From: Priapulus caudatus
Lineage: Eukaryota; Priapulida; Priapulimorpha; Priapulimorphida; Priapulidae
Assembly: GCF_000485595.1 (NCBI RefSeq)
Contig: NW_014577181.1
Coordinates: 460,254 to 490,850, forward strand
Length of the DNA: 30,597 nucleotides
Direction of reading: 5' to 3'
The position numbers and the translations under genes were made by a program. Below, in pieces: positions 20,401-28,900 of this stretch. Every line of letters begins with the position of its first letter. Within the stretch, counting starts at the first letter, position 1. Under the pieces are notes generated by a model. That model saw only the letters and a program-made list of their open reading frames with translations. It was not told where the DNA came from and searched no databases.

Positions 20401-23400
20401 CATTTAAAACAAGAGAACAAATGCCATACGCCATTTGTAAATGTATTGTTTTGTTTTATTAGCGGTAGATAATTAATGTTTGTGACGTGTTTTTCAAGAA
20501 AAACACACATATTACTCATTAATATACAATCTAATGTCACTATAATTGTAATTCTTAGTCTAAATGTGTTATTTTCATCTTAATATTAAAGTTACGAGAG
20601 GGTCTGGGCTCTCGTAATGTTAGGAGGAAATTTCCGAGGATTTTTCGTTCTCGTAACATTACGATGTTTCTGTCAACGGTTTACGAGTGGAAGTTAATGT
20701 TAAGACTAATGTTGACTAATTTTGTTTCTGACAACGGCCCCCATGTCCTCAGAAAATGTCTGATATCTGACCTTTCCCCCAGTGCCCTTTGACCTGTGAC
20801 CTCCAATTTCGCACTGGTGATGGGTTTCCTCCCCATCACACTATACACCGAATATTAAGAGCGTAGGTCGAGCCGTTGATAGTGATAGTTGTATCACATT
20901 TCCGTATTTCCTCCTATACCTTAAGTTAAGGGGGAAATATTCCCCCTCCATTGACACCGCTCGATCTTTGACCCTTGACCCCCAAATTCAACATCCCGAG
21001 TCCTTTTCGCGACCCCCCTCCCCCCACGTCCCGAATATCAAGATCGTACATCGAGCGGTTAAGATTTGTGCCGTAACTGTTGACACACAGACGGACGGAC
21101 ATTCATGCGATTCTACAAGCTGCATCTGACTTCGTCTAGTAAGACTCTCTGCCTACATGTAAAACCATACATGTAAAAAAACTCAAAGCTTGAAAAACCT
21201 AGCAGCAATGTGCATGAAATCCATGGCCATCTCGCTCAGGAGTCAGGTCCATAAATCAATTGCTAAAGATAAATAACTTAGGTCACATAAATGTGCACTT
21301 ATGTAATTTGTAAATTATGATCACTACACTCACAATACAAAATAAGAAATTTTCAAAGAAATTAACAGGTTTTTCTACCTACATTAAGTTTAACTTAGCA
21401 TGCTCAACAACCCTTAACAAAATTAATGTAACAAACTTCCAACAAGTCAGACAGGCCAGTGTTTTAATATTCCCCTATATGGGTAGGTACTTTCCCAGTT
21501 CATACCCTTAGACTTAGAGGAAAGGAGGGCACTATATACGAACTACGGACACCTACTACCCGTGATGCTTTGCGCTGTGTTGGGTAAAGGCAGTAAATGT
21601 GCGATTTCAGCTTCGGTGTAAGCAGCTTTTTAAATTTAATGGCACAGAGACGAATTTTAGTAGAACTAAAGAGACAGAAGATCTAGTAGACAAAACTTTG
21701 CGCATTAATATATAATCATAGTTGTAAATTTCAACGAATAATTATCTATCTACATATAATCACTTACTACAGAACTACACCAATTCCCCATAAATATCAT
21801 AGTTAGGTTACTGAAAGCCGTGAATTCAACTCAAATGAGTTACATGAAGAGCTCTGCAATCTGATCGTGTATTCAACAAAGATAGCTTATATGTACTAAA
21901 AAAGTTAATAATGCACTCACGCCTAAGTTTCAAACATTAAATTTTTATAATCAAATATTTAAGCAAAAATCCATTGGTAAATAAATGGTACAGTTTTACT
22001 CAATAGTTCTTATAATATAGCCGACATATCAGTAACAGTGGTACTTTTTTCTCAAAAACATTATAACGAAACAATGTTGAATGAAACGACGTTAATGGGG
22101 GTCTGGGTGTCCTAAATAATAATGTCACAAGCAAGATTAGAATTTCACATTCAAAATGCATTGTTTTGGACAATGCTTACATTCAAAACATCACATCCGC
22201 AAACGACCACGGAAATGGCACACACTGCTCTTGTTGACTTTGACTGGCGTATCCCGTTTTAAGAAAGCACACAGAATAGCTATCGTAGGCTTGTTATAAA
22301 TGACAGAAATAGGGGAATAGAATGCTGAGTAAACGAACATATCGTTGAATACGTTTTTAAAAAGATAGATGGTATTTATCATATATAATGGCACATTTAA
22401 TTCGATATATGATCTGTTGGAAAAAAGTATGTGTGAATTGTGAAAATCGAGGCTAACAAAGATTTTAAAGTTTTTATAATGCTCTGCAGCATAATGAAAT
22501 GGGACACTAAAAAGAATTAGATGTACTGCAACCAACGTTTTCTGGCTATTGGCCCAATGCCAAAACAGTCAAGCTGCCACTTGAATGCAGTGTATGTACA
22601 TTGTACATTGTCTTCAGCTTAAACTTGGTGTATGCTCTGTAGTTAACGCAGTACATTTTAACACAATAATGACTTAATATAGTCATATTGGAATTTGGCA
22701 AGATACAGTAGTGGTTCACCATAACCTTCTGCTGAATATTCTACGTGGTAATGCTAGCGACAAGCGATACACGGTCCCCAACGTTGAAAGCCAGATTATT
22801 ACACCTTTACTGTCCTGGCCGGAATTTCGACTTACACAGCCTTCGCAGTGAACGGTGGACACACTAACCACTGTACCCTGGTAGTATCTCTGTTATGATT
22901 GTGACTATGCAGAGCATAACTTCCCCATTCTGCCCATGGCACAAGGTATCACGGGAAATATGGGGTCGGCCAGGGAAAAAATTAATTTTTTTTATTTCCG
23001 GGGCTCTTTTTCCAACTCCTTAAAAAATGTCGGGGGCTACTTTTTCAATTTTCTGGGACTATTTTTACCACTTTGGGAGCTACTCTTTTCCAAGGCTACT
23101 TTCTTTGCACTTTAACCTTGTTATTCACAAAGTTTCACAAACCCGTGTTACCCACGTCTTTGGCTGTGCACATCGTGGCAGCGTACGTACTTGCTGGCTG
23201 GGGCAGCATTGATTGAAGTACGGGGAGGGGGGGGGTGCACTGTTGGTTTCAGTCACGTGGGGCATGTTCATTATTACATATGTAGGGAGTGGGCACCGTT
23301 GGTATGAGAGAGCGACAACAACTCTTTCCTGGTATTGGAAATCGCTATATTGCAATTGTGCTGGAGCTGAGACACTAGCTCAGGCATTGCGGGTTTTCAG

Positions 23401-24178
23401 CAGCTTGCAGTTGCAGCTGGCTAGTGTAACCAATGGCAATGCATTGACTTCGAGGCGTGAGATTACGGGGGCGATTTCGAACAGTTTTCTTTTTAACTGT
23501 CGCTCCCGTAATCAGATTTTTGGGAGCTCTTTTGGGAATATCTGGGGCAATTTTACCCGCCGCCCCCGTGTAATTTTTTGACTGGTGTCGGTGGTTATTA
23601 TATGGTGGCATCCTAGAGATAGACAGCTACAGGATCCATGTAAATGAAATGAGCAAGTTCCTACAACCAGCGCCCTGAGTCTATTGTACTTCTTGTGTGG
23701 GATAATATTCCTAACAGTACACCATAACCCAACAATAAACAATGTTTAACAATAAATACTTGCATTCAAAATTATGCTTGTACTGCAGGAAATGCGGAGT
23801 TCACATACTTACTTAACTAGTCGAAAAACTTTTGGTAGGAATGCACTTCCAATTACATAATAGAAGTCGATAGGAAAACGAGATTTACGTTATGGAATCT
23901 CACATTGAAAACGTTTTCCTGGAACATACTACTTTCACAACGTAAAATATTAATGTACATAAACAGGCGACAATACCTTATATGTCTGCCTCCAGTATTT
24001 CTTGGTATCTTGCAGCATTCTTTTCCACAGCATACCCATTACTTCAGGGAAATGTTCGTATGTATATGTGTACTGAGCTATCTCTCCCATTAGAGGTCCT
24101 GTTGGGCCCCATGGTTCATCATTGGTCGCTTCCCTGACCTTTGTCTCAACTTCGGTATAGTTCATCACCACATTTGTT
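8787..24178 (-). CDS. CLINT1: Clathrin interactor 1 / epsinR (ENTH-domain clathrin adaptor), 5' end missing
   Basis: Twelve coding exons on the minus strand join in phase: 24178-23977, 18842-18704, 17976-17851, 16274-16100, 15382-15187, 14989-14824, 13649-13583, 13017-12873, 11482-11084, 10792-10727, 9686-9569 and 8884-8787 (stop TGA at 8789-8787). All have AG acceptors and GT donors. They encode about 631 residues; human CLINT1 is about 625. The order is ENTH domain, charged linker, acidic-Phe motifs, then a Met/Gln/Pro-rich tail. Known of the family: it binds phosphoinositide (PI4P), clathrin, the AP-1/GGA gamma-ear and SNAREs such as Vti1b, and works in trans-Golgi to endosome traffic. The first exon, expected to encode an MWKVREL-like start, would read YTTCCACAT on the + strand. 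I find no such site from 24179 to 30597, so intron 1 is probably longer than 6.4 kb. One or more small exons could be missed, although the phases close without them. Confidence 0.93.
11757..11774. repeat. 18 bp perfect palindrome
   Basis: GGGGG, TACTAGTA and CCCCC form a perfect palindrome, followed at once by CGGGGGTACC, which repeats half of it. It lies in the CLINT1 intron upstream of the hAT relic, in a C-rich stretch (11560-11800) with repeated CCAGACAA, TAACCCATGCCATTCAAC and similar motifs. Confidence 0.8.
11934..12118 (+). repeat. GC-rich tandem repeat, unit about 65-77 bp
   Basis: Units begin at 11934, 12011 and 12076 with ACCCT followed by xxxTGCCAGxxCAGCAG, and continue with GGCCCACGCAGCA and GGCCG/GGGAG stretches. 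Two full units and a partial third are present. They are far richer in GC than the surrounding intron and lie just upstream of a hAT relic, with which they may have arrived. Confidence 0.75.
12252..12431 (+). pseudogene. hAT transposase C-terminal (dimerisation) relic, ZBED/Charlie-like
   Basis: An open + frame encodes VLVTFVTSYLCEAGFSARNR then LDIHRDMRVSLSKAQPRFKK and ends at TGA 12429-12431. This matches the hAT C-terminal block, with its typical FxxxYLCExGFS then RNRLDVExDMRxALS and PRIxKL. About eight residues usually present between GFSA and RNRLD are missing. Upstream, another frame near 12186-12250 (LLETTLVTEFWCSQQIG) may continue it after a frameshift. The rest of the gene is not seen. 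It is antisense to CLINT1 within an intron. Confidence 0.8.
12565..12700 (+). mobile_element. Possible hAT-like terminus (CAGGGGCG) with G-run
   Basis: CAGGGGCGTGTACAGG followed by twelve or more Gs, then GTCCAGGAGGTCCGGACCCC, resembles the ends of hAT-type MITEs, which begin CAGGGGCG. No matching inverted end or target duplication was found. The following GGGTCCCCTAGACCCCCC is a degenerate inverted motif, and CCCTATGCA repeats follow at about 12700-12730. Confidence 0.4.
12873..16274 (-). CDS. CLINT1: CLINT1 exons encoding the disordered linker with adaptor-binding motifs
   Basis: Exon 16274-16100 is polar, with WKEPSTVEKIESKIRETLN, matching the amphipathic KIGSTI...-like stretch of the human linker in position only. 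Exon 15382-15187 is acidic and Ser-rich and ends KKLDLGAAASFSSSEGRT; human has a DLGAAAHYTGDK-like segment here. Exon 14989-14824 holds AIDLLGDLEG, a plausible clathrin-box-like DLL motif, and ADPF, an adaptin-ear type DPF motif. Exon 13649-13583 has EFGDFSQFSS, and exon 13017-12873 has DDFADFSAFQ. These two resemble the gamma-ear-binding acidic-Phe motifs of epsinR (human GDFGDWSAF and GGFADFG). The 67 bp exon at 13649 is small but is required for phase. Motif roles are inferred from the family. Confidence 0.9.
13731..14477. repeat. Composite repeat block bounded by a direct repeat
   Basis: A motif running CAGCTGTA...ACAATG..CCAGTACA...GGC, then GTTCGAACATTTAATCATCT and GTAATTCACTTC, occurs at 13731-13828 and again at 14410-14476, on both sides of the 197 bp tandem array. 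A run of about 13 Gs (14394-14407) adjoins the second copy, and a shorter G-run (about 13776-13782) lies within the first. It lies in the CLINT1 intron between exons 14989-14824 and 13649-13583. Confidence 0.7.
13870..14390. repeat. About 197 bp tandem repeat, 2.6 copies
   Basis: Units start with AATAAACTCAAAATTCACAG at 13870 (one base different), 14067 and 14265. Each carries ATAGCTAAGA, ATGTAACTCAAAT, CGAGATATTA, TACACTATCCTACGGGCCAT and CGCGCGTATATAT. The third unit decays after about 125 bases. Confidence 0.88.
14478..14719. repeat. 121 bp tandem duplication, two copies
   Basis: Copy 1 is 14478-14598 and copy 2 14599-14719, starting TAAGGAATATCTACATTGGG. They differ at about two bases (TTTTTT against TTTTGT, and AACGATC against AATGATC), so the duplication is recent or the copies are kept alike. 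Confidence 0.93.
15950..16010. repeat. 61 bp perfect palindrome with a one-base centre
   Basis: The 30 base arms 15950-15979 and 15981-16010 are exact reverse complements around G 15980. The left arm includes CCATGCACTTATAAGGGAAG. It lies in the CLINT1 intron between exons 16274-16100 and 15382-15187. No loop is present, so it would extrude as a cruciform or form a tight hairpin RNA. Confidence 0.95.
16559..17050. mobile_element. MITE with long inverted repeats, flanked by TTAA
   Basis: The left end reads AGCCGCACTATGCGCATCCA and the right end is its reverse complement. The first ~80 bases of each arm are almost identical (through CTCCAGTACTAGACTAGCAA and CATGCATAATCACACTA), and weaker pairing continues to about 16700 and 16900. 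TTAA sits outside both ends (16555-16558, 17051-17054), as in piggyBac-type insertions, although the tips do not start CCC. There is no transposase. The centre has repeated CAGCGGTGCTGCG motifs. It lies in the CLINT1 intron between exons 17976-17851 and 16274-16100. Confidence 0.85.
17851..24178 (-). CDS. CLINT1: CLINT1 exons encoding the ENTH domain and basic helix
   Basis: Exon 24178-23977 begins with the last base of a split codon, then TNVVMNYTEVETKVREATND, and contains EPWGPTGPLMGEIAQ, the most conserved block of epsinR ENTH domains. It ends KYWRQTYK at a codon boundary. Exon 18842-18704 carries SLLLLSYLVRNGSERVVTSA and REHIYDLRRLENYQHIDELG. Its donor is best placed at G|GTAGGT (18704/18703), giving KDQGVNVRQKV across the junction; an upstream GT at CAGG|GTGTAA would delete three codons and is less like the family. 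Exon 17976-17851 gives the acidic/basic helix RQKVKDLIDFIQDDDRLREE followed by RKKAKKNKDKYIG, as in human CLINT1. The 5.1 kb intron between the first two of these exons holds a TIR transposon, and the next intron holds a foldback element. Confidence 0.94.
18077..18564 (-). mobile_element. Foldback/MITE-like element, copy 2, uninterrupted
   Basis: This is the reverse complement of the element at 2647-4896 without the Harbinger insertion, 488 bp long. The ends are GCCTCGTTCACACGAG and CGTGTGAACGCGGC. The site matching the Harbinger target reads, on the minus strand, GGAGCCGCGAATCAGCGTG, against GGAGCCACTAA|TAATCAGCGTG around the insertion in copy 1. The flanks TTA (left) and TAT (right) do not give a clear target duplication. 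It lies in the CLINT1 intron between exons 18842-18704 and 17976-17851. Confidence 0.88.
18279..18344. repeat. 27 bp stem hairpin inside foldback copy 2
   Basis: TAGACTGGTCCGCGCTCGAC starts the left arm, and the right arm pairs with one mismatch. It is the counterpart of the hairpin at 2868-2933. Confidence 0.85.
19860..21120. repeat. Older dispersed-repeat-like sequence hosting the TIR element
   Basis: On both sides of 20028-20740 the sequence is rich in TGACCTTT, TTTGACCTGTGACC, TTTGACCCTTGACCCCCAAA and GATCGTACATCGAGCGGTTA, ending ACACACAGACGGACGGACAT. Paired motifs such as AATATTAAGAGCGTAGGTCGAGCCGTTGAT and AATATCAAGATCGTACATCGAGCGGTTAAG are two diverged copies of one unit about 190 bases apart (near 20850 and 21035). 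A G-rich stretch (19777-19820) precedes it. Confidence 0.55.
20028..20740. mobile_element. 713 bp TIR element with CCATG target duplication
   Basis: The ends are GGGCCGTTGTCAGAAACA and its reverse complement, flanked by CCATG at 20023-20027 and 20741-20745. Subterminal zones repeat AATGTTAATG and GTTACGAGAG on both sides. A second, internal end-like motif (CCGTTGACAGAAACATCGTA, minus strand, near 20665-20684) suggests a duplicated right end. There is no coding sequence. The superfamily is not clear from the ends. It is inserted in an older repeat: TTAGACCATG joins directly to TCCTCAGAAAATGTCTG when the element is removed. Confidence 0.8.
21200..22800. other. CLINT1 intron sequence, nothing recognised
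   Basis: AT-rich non-coding sequence. Several open frames exist, but none shows family resemblance or balanced codon use. The longest, on the minus strand at 22191-22535, is hydrophobic and unassigned. Confidence 0.6.
22813..22882 (-). repeat. Possible tRNA-derived SINE head
   Basis: On the minus strand the stretch reads CCAGGGTACAGTGGTTAGTG then TGTCCACCGTTCACTGCGAA and GTCGAAATTCCGG. This resembles an A box with a D-arm (GTGG...CCAC) and a degenerate B box (GGTTCGAATCC-like). The acceptor stem does not pair well, so it is not a functional tRNA gene. No SINE tail was identified. Confidence 0.35.
22965..23600. repeat. Short GGGGCTACTTTTT-type repeats and inverted motifs
   Basis: From 22996 the motif GGGGCTCTTTTTC / GGGGGCTACTTTTTC / GGGACTATTTTTACC / GGGAGCTACTCTTTTCC recurs about every 20-35 bases. 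Further on, GATTACGGGGGCGATTTCGAACAG and CTGTCGCTCCCGTAATC (23461-23515) form an imperfect inverted repeat. No family is assigned. Confidence 0.5.
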
Positions 24179-24899
24179 CTGAAATTGAAGTGTGACATAC
24201 TTACAAAACAGTGGAGTATAAAAGGCACATGAAGTGACATCTAGGCATTGAGGACTTGCTGGCTGGTTTACATACGATTCATTTTTCTGCTGCAACTAAG
24301 ACAAACATCCTGAAGCTGAATGTATTGTCTTTGCTTCAAATCCCATAAATCGTAAGAGTAGAAAGTTGACTCATCACAGGAGTGAGTATGAGTGTGAATT
24401 TGTGTTCACACTAGCAATACCATAAAAGATTGTCTCTCAGAAATCCCACGAATGTATTGTGATTAAATAATTGTCTAAACAAGTGCTGTAAGCCCAACCT
24501 AGTTATATATCAAACTAAAATTTGTGAACTATACCAGTTGGTAATTTTTAATGCTATATTATAAAAACAATAGATACATACATTTAAAAAAATTTCCTAA
24601 TTGAACTGATAACTATGAAAACCATCCTGTTGCCATGACTACTTCATGTAGGCTCCAGGTACATAAGAGGGTGTGTAAACTAACGCACAGTTAGCACTTA
24701 CAACCTGACATGTTGTGCCATGTGATTAGAGCAGCCTGTTGTCGTTTACACTCATAAAACTGACAATGAACAAATCTAACATCGGTGCTTTAAAAGGGCG
24801 TAGCAACATTGTCGAATCAAGAGCAGTTTGGGACCCCCGCCATGTGTTTTCGCATATACTTTCTTAAACACTTTCTTTTGTCCAGCCTCCACAATATCA
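24179..24899. other. Upstream CLINT1 intron, nothing recognised
   Basis: This stretch begins at the acceptor (TTTCAG, minus strand) of the first ENTH exon found. It is AT-rich, with no further exon seen. The last ~100 bases may be degraded upstream coding sequence of the LINE relic that follows. Confidence 0.55.
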
Positions 24900-25092
24900 C
24901 TAAGAGGAAATAGCATGAAATTATACAAACAATGGTCCAGACTCCAGGTGTGACAAAACGTTTTCAGCCAGAGTGGTGCAATCCTGGAATAAACTCCCAC
25001 AGAGCGTAATCGCAGCTACCACGACTAACGAATTTAAGATGAGAATCGACCGATTCATGAAATCGCCAGATATGGGCGACACATTAGGCTAG
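24900..25092 (+). pseudogene. CR1/L2-type non-LTR retrotransposon, C-terminal end of reverse transcriptase ORF
   Basis: Frame 1 (from 24900) reads LRGNSMKLYKQWSRLQV, then TGA. After a one-base frameshift near 24957-24961 the reading continues as TFSARVVQSWNKLPQSVIAA and TTTNEFKMRIDRFMKS, ending at TAG 25090-25092. This is the conserved end of CR1/L2-clade ORF2 proteins (RGHxxKLxKxxxRxxxRxxFFSxRVVxxWNxLPxxVV, then a region with FKxRLDxxW). One stop and one frameshift mark it as dead. The 3' UTR probably follows to about 25450 or beyond. Confidence 0.82.
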
Positions 25093-25900
25093 GCCTATTA
25101 CTACCCATTATCCTTACCTAACTAACACATGTGCTAAACTAATCTGGGGTGATAAACTAGGCTACGGCAACAGTATCAACACTGTCATTGGTGTAAAATG
25201 GATTAAACCACTAATTAGGTCAAAGCATAGCAAGCCCCATCATGTTCCGTTCGGGGTGTTTTAGATCAATCATCAAAGCATCTTCAGTGCTCAATTTTAA
25301 CAGTCGTCCGGTCATCCGTGACGACTGGATTTTCTCTTGGGCAACTACAAATTGCTTCCGTGGTTGTCCGGTGTCCAACCTCTACATTAATTTTATTTTT
25401 TTTATTTTCAATTTTTGCTCATCTGTGACTTGACACAGTGTTAATGTAAATGTTATGAAATAAATTTCATGCAACTTTTAATTACTATTATCACAATGAC
25501 GTAGCTGGGATGATACCACATTATTAGCGTCATTGATCCCAGCCATCATTTACCACATTACACATATTTTATTCTCTTCATTATTATCGGAGTGAAATCA
25601 ATGCGAGATGGCCATGTCTGCTTGTCACAATGCCATACGTACAAAATGTAACATGATTGGCCTTTGTGCTTTTACAGCAGCTGAGGCATTCACGTGAGCC
25701 AGGCGCAATGCAGCACATGTCGTTAAATCAATATGCGGACTAACCAAAACTCTTGCAGGGACAACCATCATGCTTACTATCTTTCTTGGGTTGTCGGGCG
25801 ACAATCCCAAAAAAACCTTAAAATTGACGGCGGAGCAGCGTCGAATCTTTTTGGGATTAATCTAACAGACCAGACACGCACTCGTCCAAATTTCTTAAAT
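25093..25900. other. Probable LINE 3' region and flanking hairpins
   Basis: No gene was recognised. GGGTTGTCGGGCGACAATCCC at 25788-25808 is a short hairpin, and AATCCCAAAAA (25803-25813) pairs with TTTTTGGGATT (25848-25858). GGTTGTCCGGTGTCCAACC near 25363 is a similar hairpin, and GGTTGTCC with GGACAACC occurs at the very start of the window. Confidence 0.45.
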
Positions 25901-28900
25901 TGATGTTCCGTTTTGGTTTCGTTCACCAAATAGTTTTCAGGTTATGCACAGAAACTCATCATAGCGAGAGTTTTTTGGATTTTTTTAATTACTCTCGTGT
26001 GATTTTGTTATGTTGAGACCGACGCTTATTTATGCTATTATAGTGCTTATATACGGTAAGGCTTTACCTAAAACTTAACACTTAGAATTGAGCACGTATA
26101 GAGACTAAGAGATCGCTTCTAAACGACTAGGGACAGTTTTAGAATTTACGCCTAATCGTTAGAGCATTGGGATATTCATTCCTACTTTATAGTGGTTTCC
26201 ACTGACCTCCCGAGGAGATGAATTAGACTCGTGCCCGCGAACGAACCCATATTTGGGTGTACCCTCTTGTGCCGGTCTCATCTAATGTAAAGTTGAAAGT
26301 TTTATATGAATTCGTCATCGGCGTTAAAGACGGTTCGGCAGTTTCTTATTCCGCACGAGTTAACGCCAGCAAGTAGAATAATAGAAGCCACGGTGACTAC
26401 GACTCTACCCTCGTGCAATTCGCGTTACGGTCGACGTTTTCGGCGCGTGAACGCGCTTTGAACACTGTCGGTGGCTTGTGAGACTGTACGCTGGCCGAGT
26501 TTGAGTGGGAGTTGACTACCAGCACTCACATACTCGCCAAATACGCTCGACATATCATCATTCCGTGATTAGTTACCAGGTACGTATTCGGTGTCGCCTT
26601 TATCCTTTCTCCGTCATTCCGCTCTTTGATTCCAGTGTACTTACTCCTTTGCCTTTCCTATTCTTCCAGCTTTCTCCTTTTTGCTATCCCATTTTGCATA
26701 TTTTTTTCACTTTACCGCGACCGCTTACCTTGCAGTGTGATTTACGGGTTTGCATCTCTTCTCCGTTTCCTTTCTAACCTCATCCCGTTCTCTGGCCTTC
26801 TATTCTGCCCACTTCTTTCTATCTCTCTCCTCCTCCGCCTCCTCCTGTCCTCGCTGGCAGCTCATACCTCTCGGTCGTGGGGTCACCATTTTTAGCCTTC
26901 CATGTAGCTCTTCTCTCCTTCTAATGACTATGAGCCGCCAGCAGGCATCTCCTCCTCTTTTCCTCCTCTTCATTCTTTCATTTTCCCAGATCAATTCTCT
27001 CTTTCCGAACCTTTCTTTCTTATTTTCCGGCCTGGGAATAATATTCACGGGTATGCAGTGGAATGCCGAAAAACACGGGGCGTAGGAGTGAACGGCTAGC
27101 CCTAGGCTTACAAGAGATTTTCAAGAGGGATTTTTTATTTGTGCTAAACGATATAAATCAAACATTGGGAAGAAGTTAAACAGTTATAATCGTATGTTTA
27201 AATTTATGTGCACAGAGGATATGGCGAAGAATGACTTGCTCATTTAATGTTTCAACCCATACCCTGCTAATCTAGTTTCATGCTTCAAATAATGTTATTC
27301 CCCTAATATTCAGCAGAAATTATTAAAGTTTCTTCAGTAATCAATTTGCTACCTTGAATTTCGTGCGCGCTTTTAAAGTTCGTCGTCCCACTGTAGGTCC
27401 TTATTACGCAGTAGCGAGGCCGAAGTAAAGGGGATAACGTCTAGGGGAGGATATGGAGCGGGCTGATCTCCTTGGACATTTTTCTGAGTGCTTCAACTTC
27501 AACAGGTTTGCTTGCCTAGATGGTTTATAACGATGATAGGGGGGTTATTACGTTGCAGATGGACTCGATGTACAATTTGTTACATGGCTAAAGTCATGTG
27601 ACGCAGTTACTGTTTCATTCTTTTTCCCTTTGCAGAGGACATCCCGTCTTAAATTAAAAATTTTACTTTGTTTAAAATACCTCTTTGCCTAATTTACGGA
27701 TGATATCCGCTTTTGAACGTCACACATGGTTCATAGATGTTTAACTAAAGTCTGGCGCGCTGAGATTGCCCAGGACTGTAACCCGACCACTAACGCTTCC
27801 CGAAGTGGCTAGCCTGTGATGGCAGATGGTCTTGTCTGTTGACAGAATGCCACCTGTTCGGCTGGGACATGGAGCTACCAGCATAACATACATGGCAATT
27901 AGATATAATATTAGTAATATACCCTAATTCGTTCATAATAGTTACTATACTGTATAAGAATCATGTTTATATTCAGCAGTTCATAACTTAGAAATTTTAT
28001 AGACATGTTCTATCATTGGATTTTCTTGATATATTATTTTGTTTGAGAATATCTCCGGTGACCACCACATAATCCTATACATGAGGCTTTGATTTTGTCG
28101 TGGATGTTTCGACTATCGGTATATATGTGGGTGTATATATAATTACGTGCTAGTTACATATAATACGGCCTAATAATCTATATTTGCGTGATATGATTTG
28201 ATCAGATCTTTCGCATATTATATTAGTGTAGGCAAATGGATCAGTTCTAACGCTATAACTCTCGATGTTTGTTGAAGCTATAGGAATATGAACGCAAGTC
28301 GCGACTACATTTAATTGTTTAACAGTATCACCTGCCTCGCGCAATTTGAACAAAACATGCCTCTCGAATCAGCGTGCGCGTTTCATTCTTGTTCAACAGA
28401 CATTGAACACGACATTCCCTCATAGGCTAGCCACTGTTCGATGGAGAGGCCGTCATGTTCGGTGCATGACAGTAGCCCGAGAGTCTGTGCAATCTGGTAG
28501 TGCCCCAGCTTGAGTTGAATACCTATGAACAGTGTCTATCATCAGTCGCCGGGTGTGTTTTGATGACGGAGCTGCGAGAGAGTTTAGAAGTCGAAACTCC
28601 GTGCCCCGGCGATCCTACCCTCTAGTGGGACCGCGGAAATGGGTCTTACGAGGCATCGTCCAAACGTGCGCGGTATGATGGCTCGGCGACTTTTGAATGC
28701 CGAAAAAATTGCTAGTGATCGCTTCAAAGCTATTTCCGTAAAGGCAAGAGGTATTTAACACAAAGTAAGTTTTAGCTTAGAGTGAGTGGCACGCTTTTGG
28801 ATGTAATTTTAGTCGAGTTGCCACGAAGGTATATCTTCATGTGTGTGTGGTGTCAGGGTAAAAGAGTTACTCGAGATATCAAAGCAAATGTTTGATATGT

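Noticed and set aside
26505-27085. Three overlapping open frames rich in Leu, Ser and Phe
   Set aside because: They are by-products of the pyrimidine-rich tract; no start context, motif or family resemblance.
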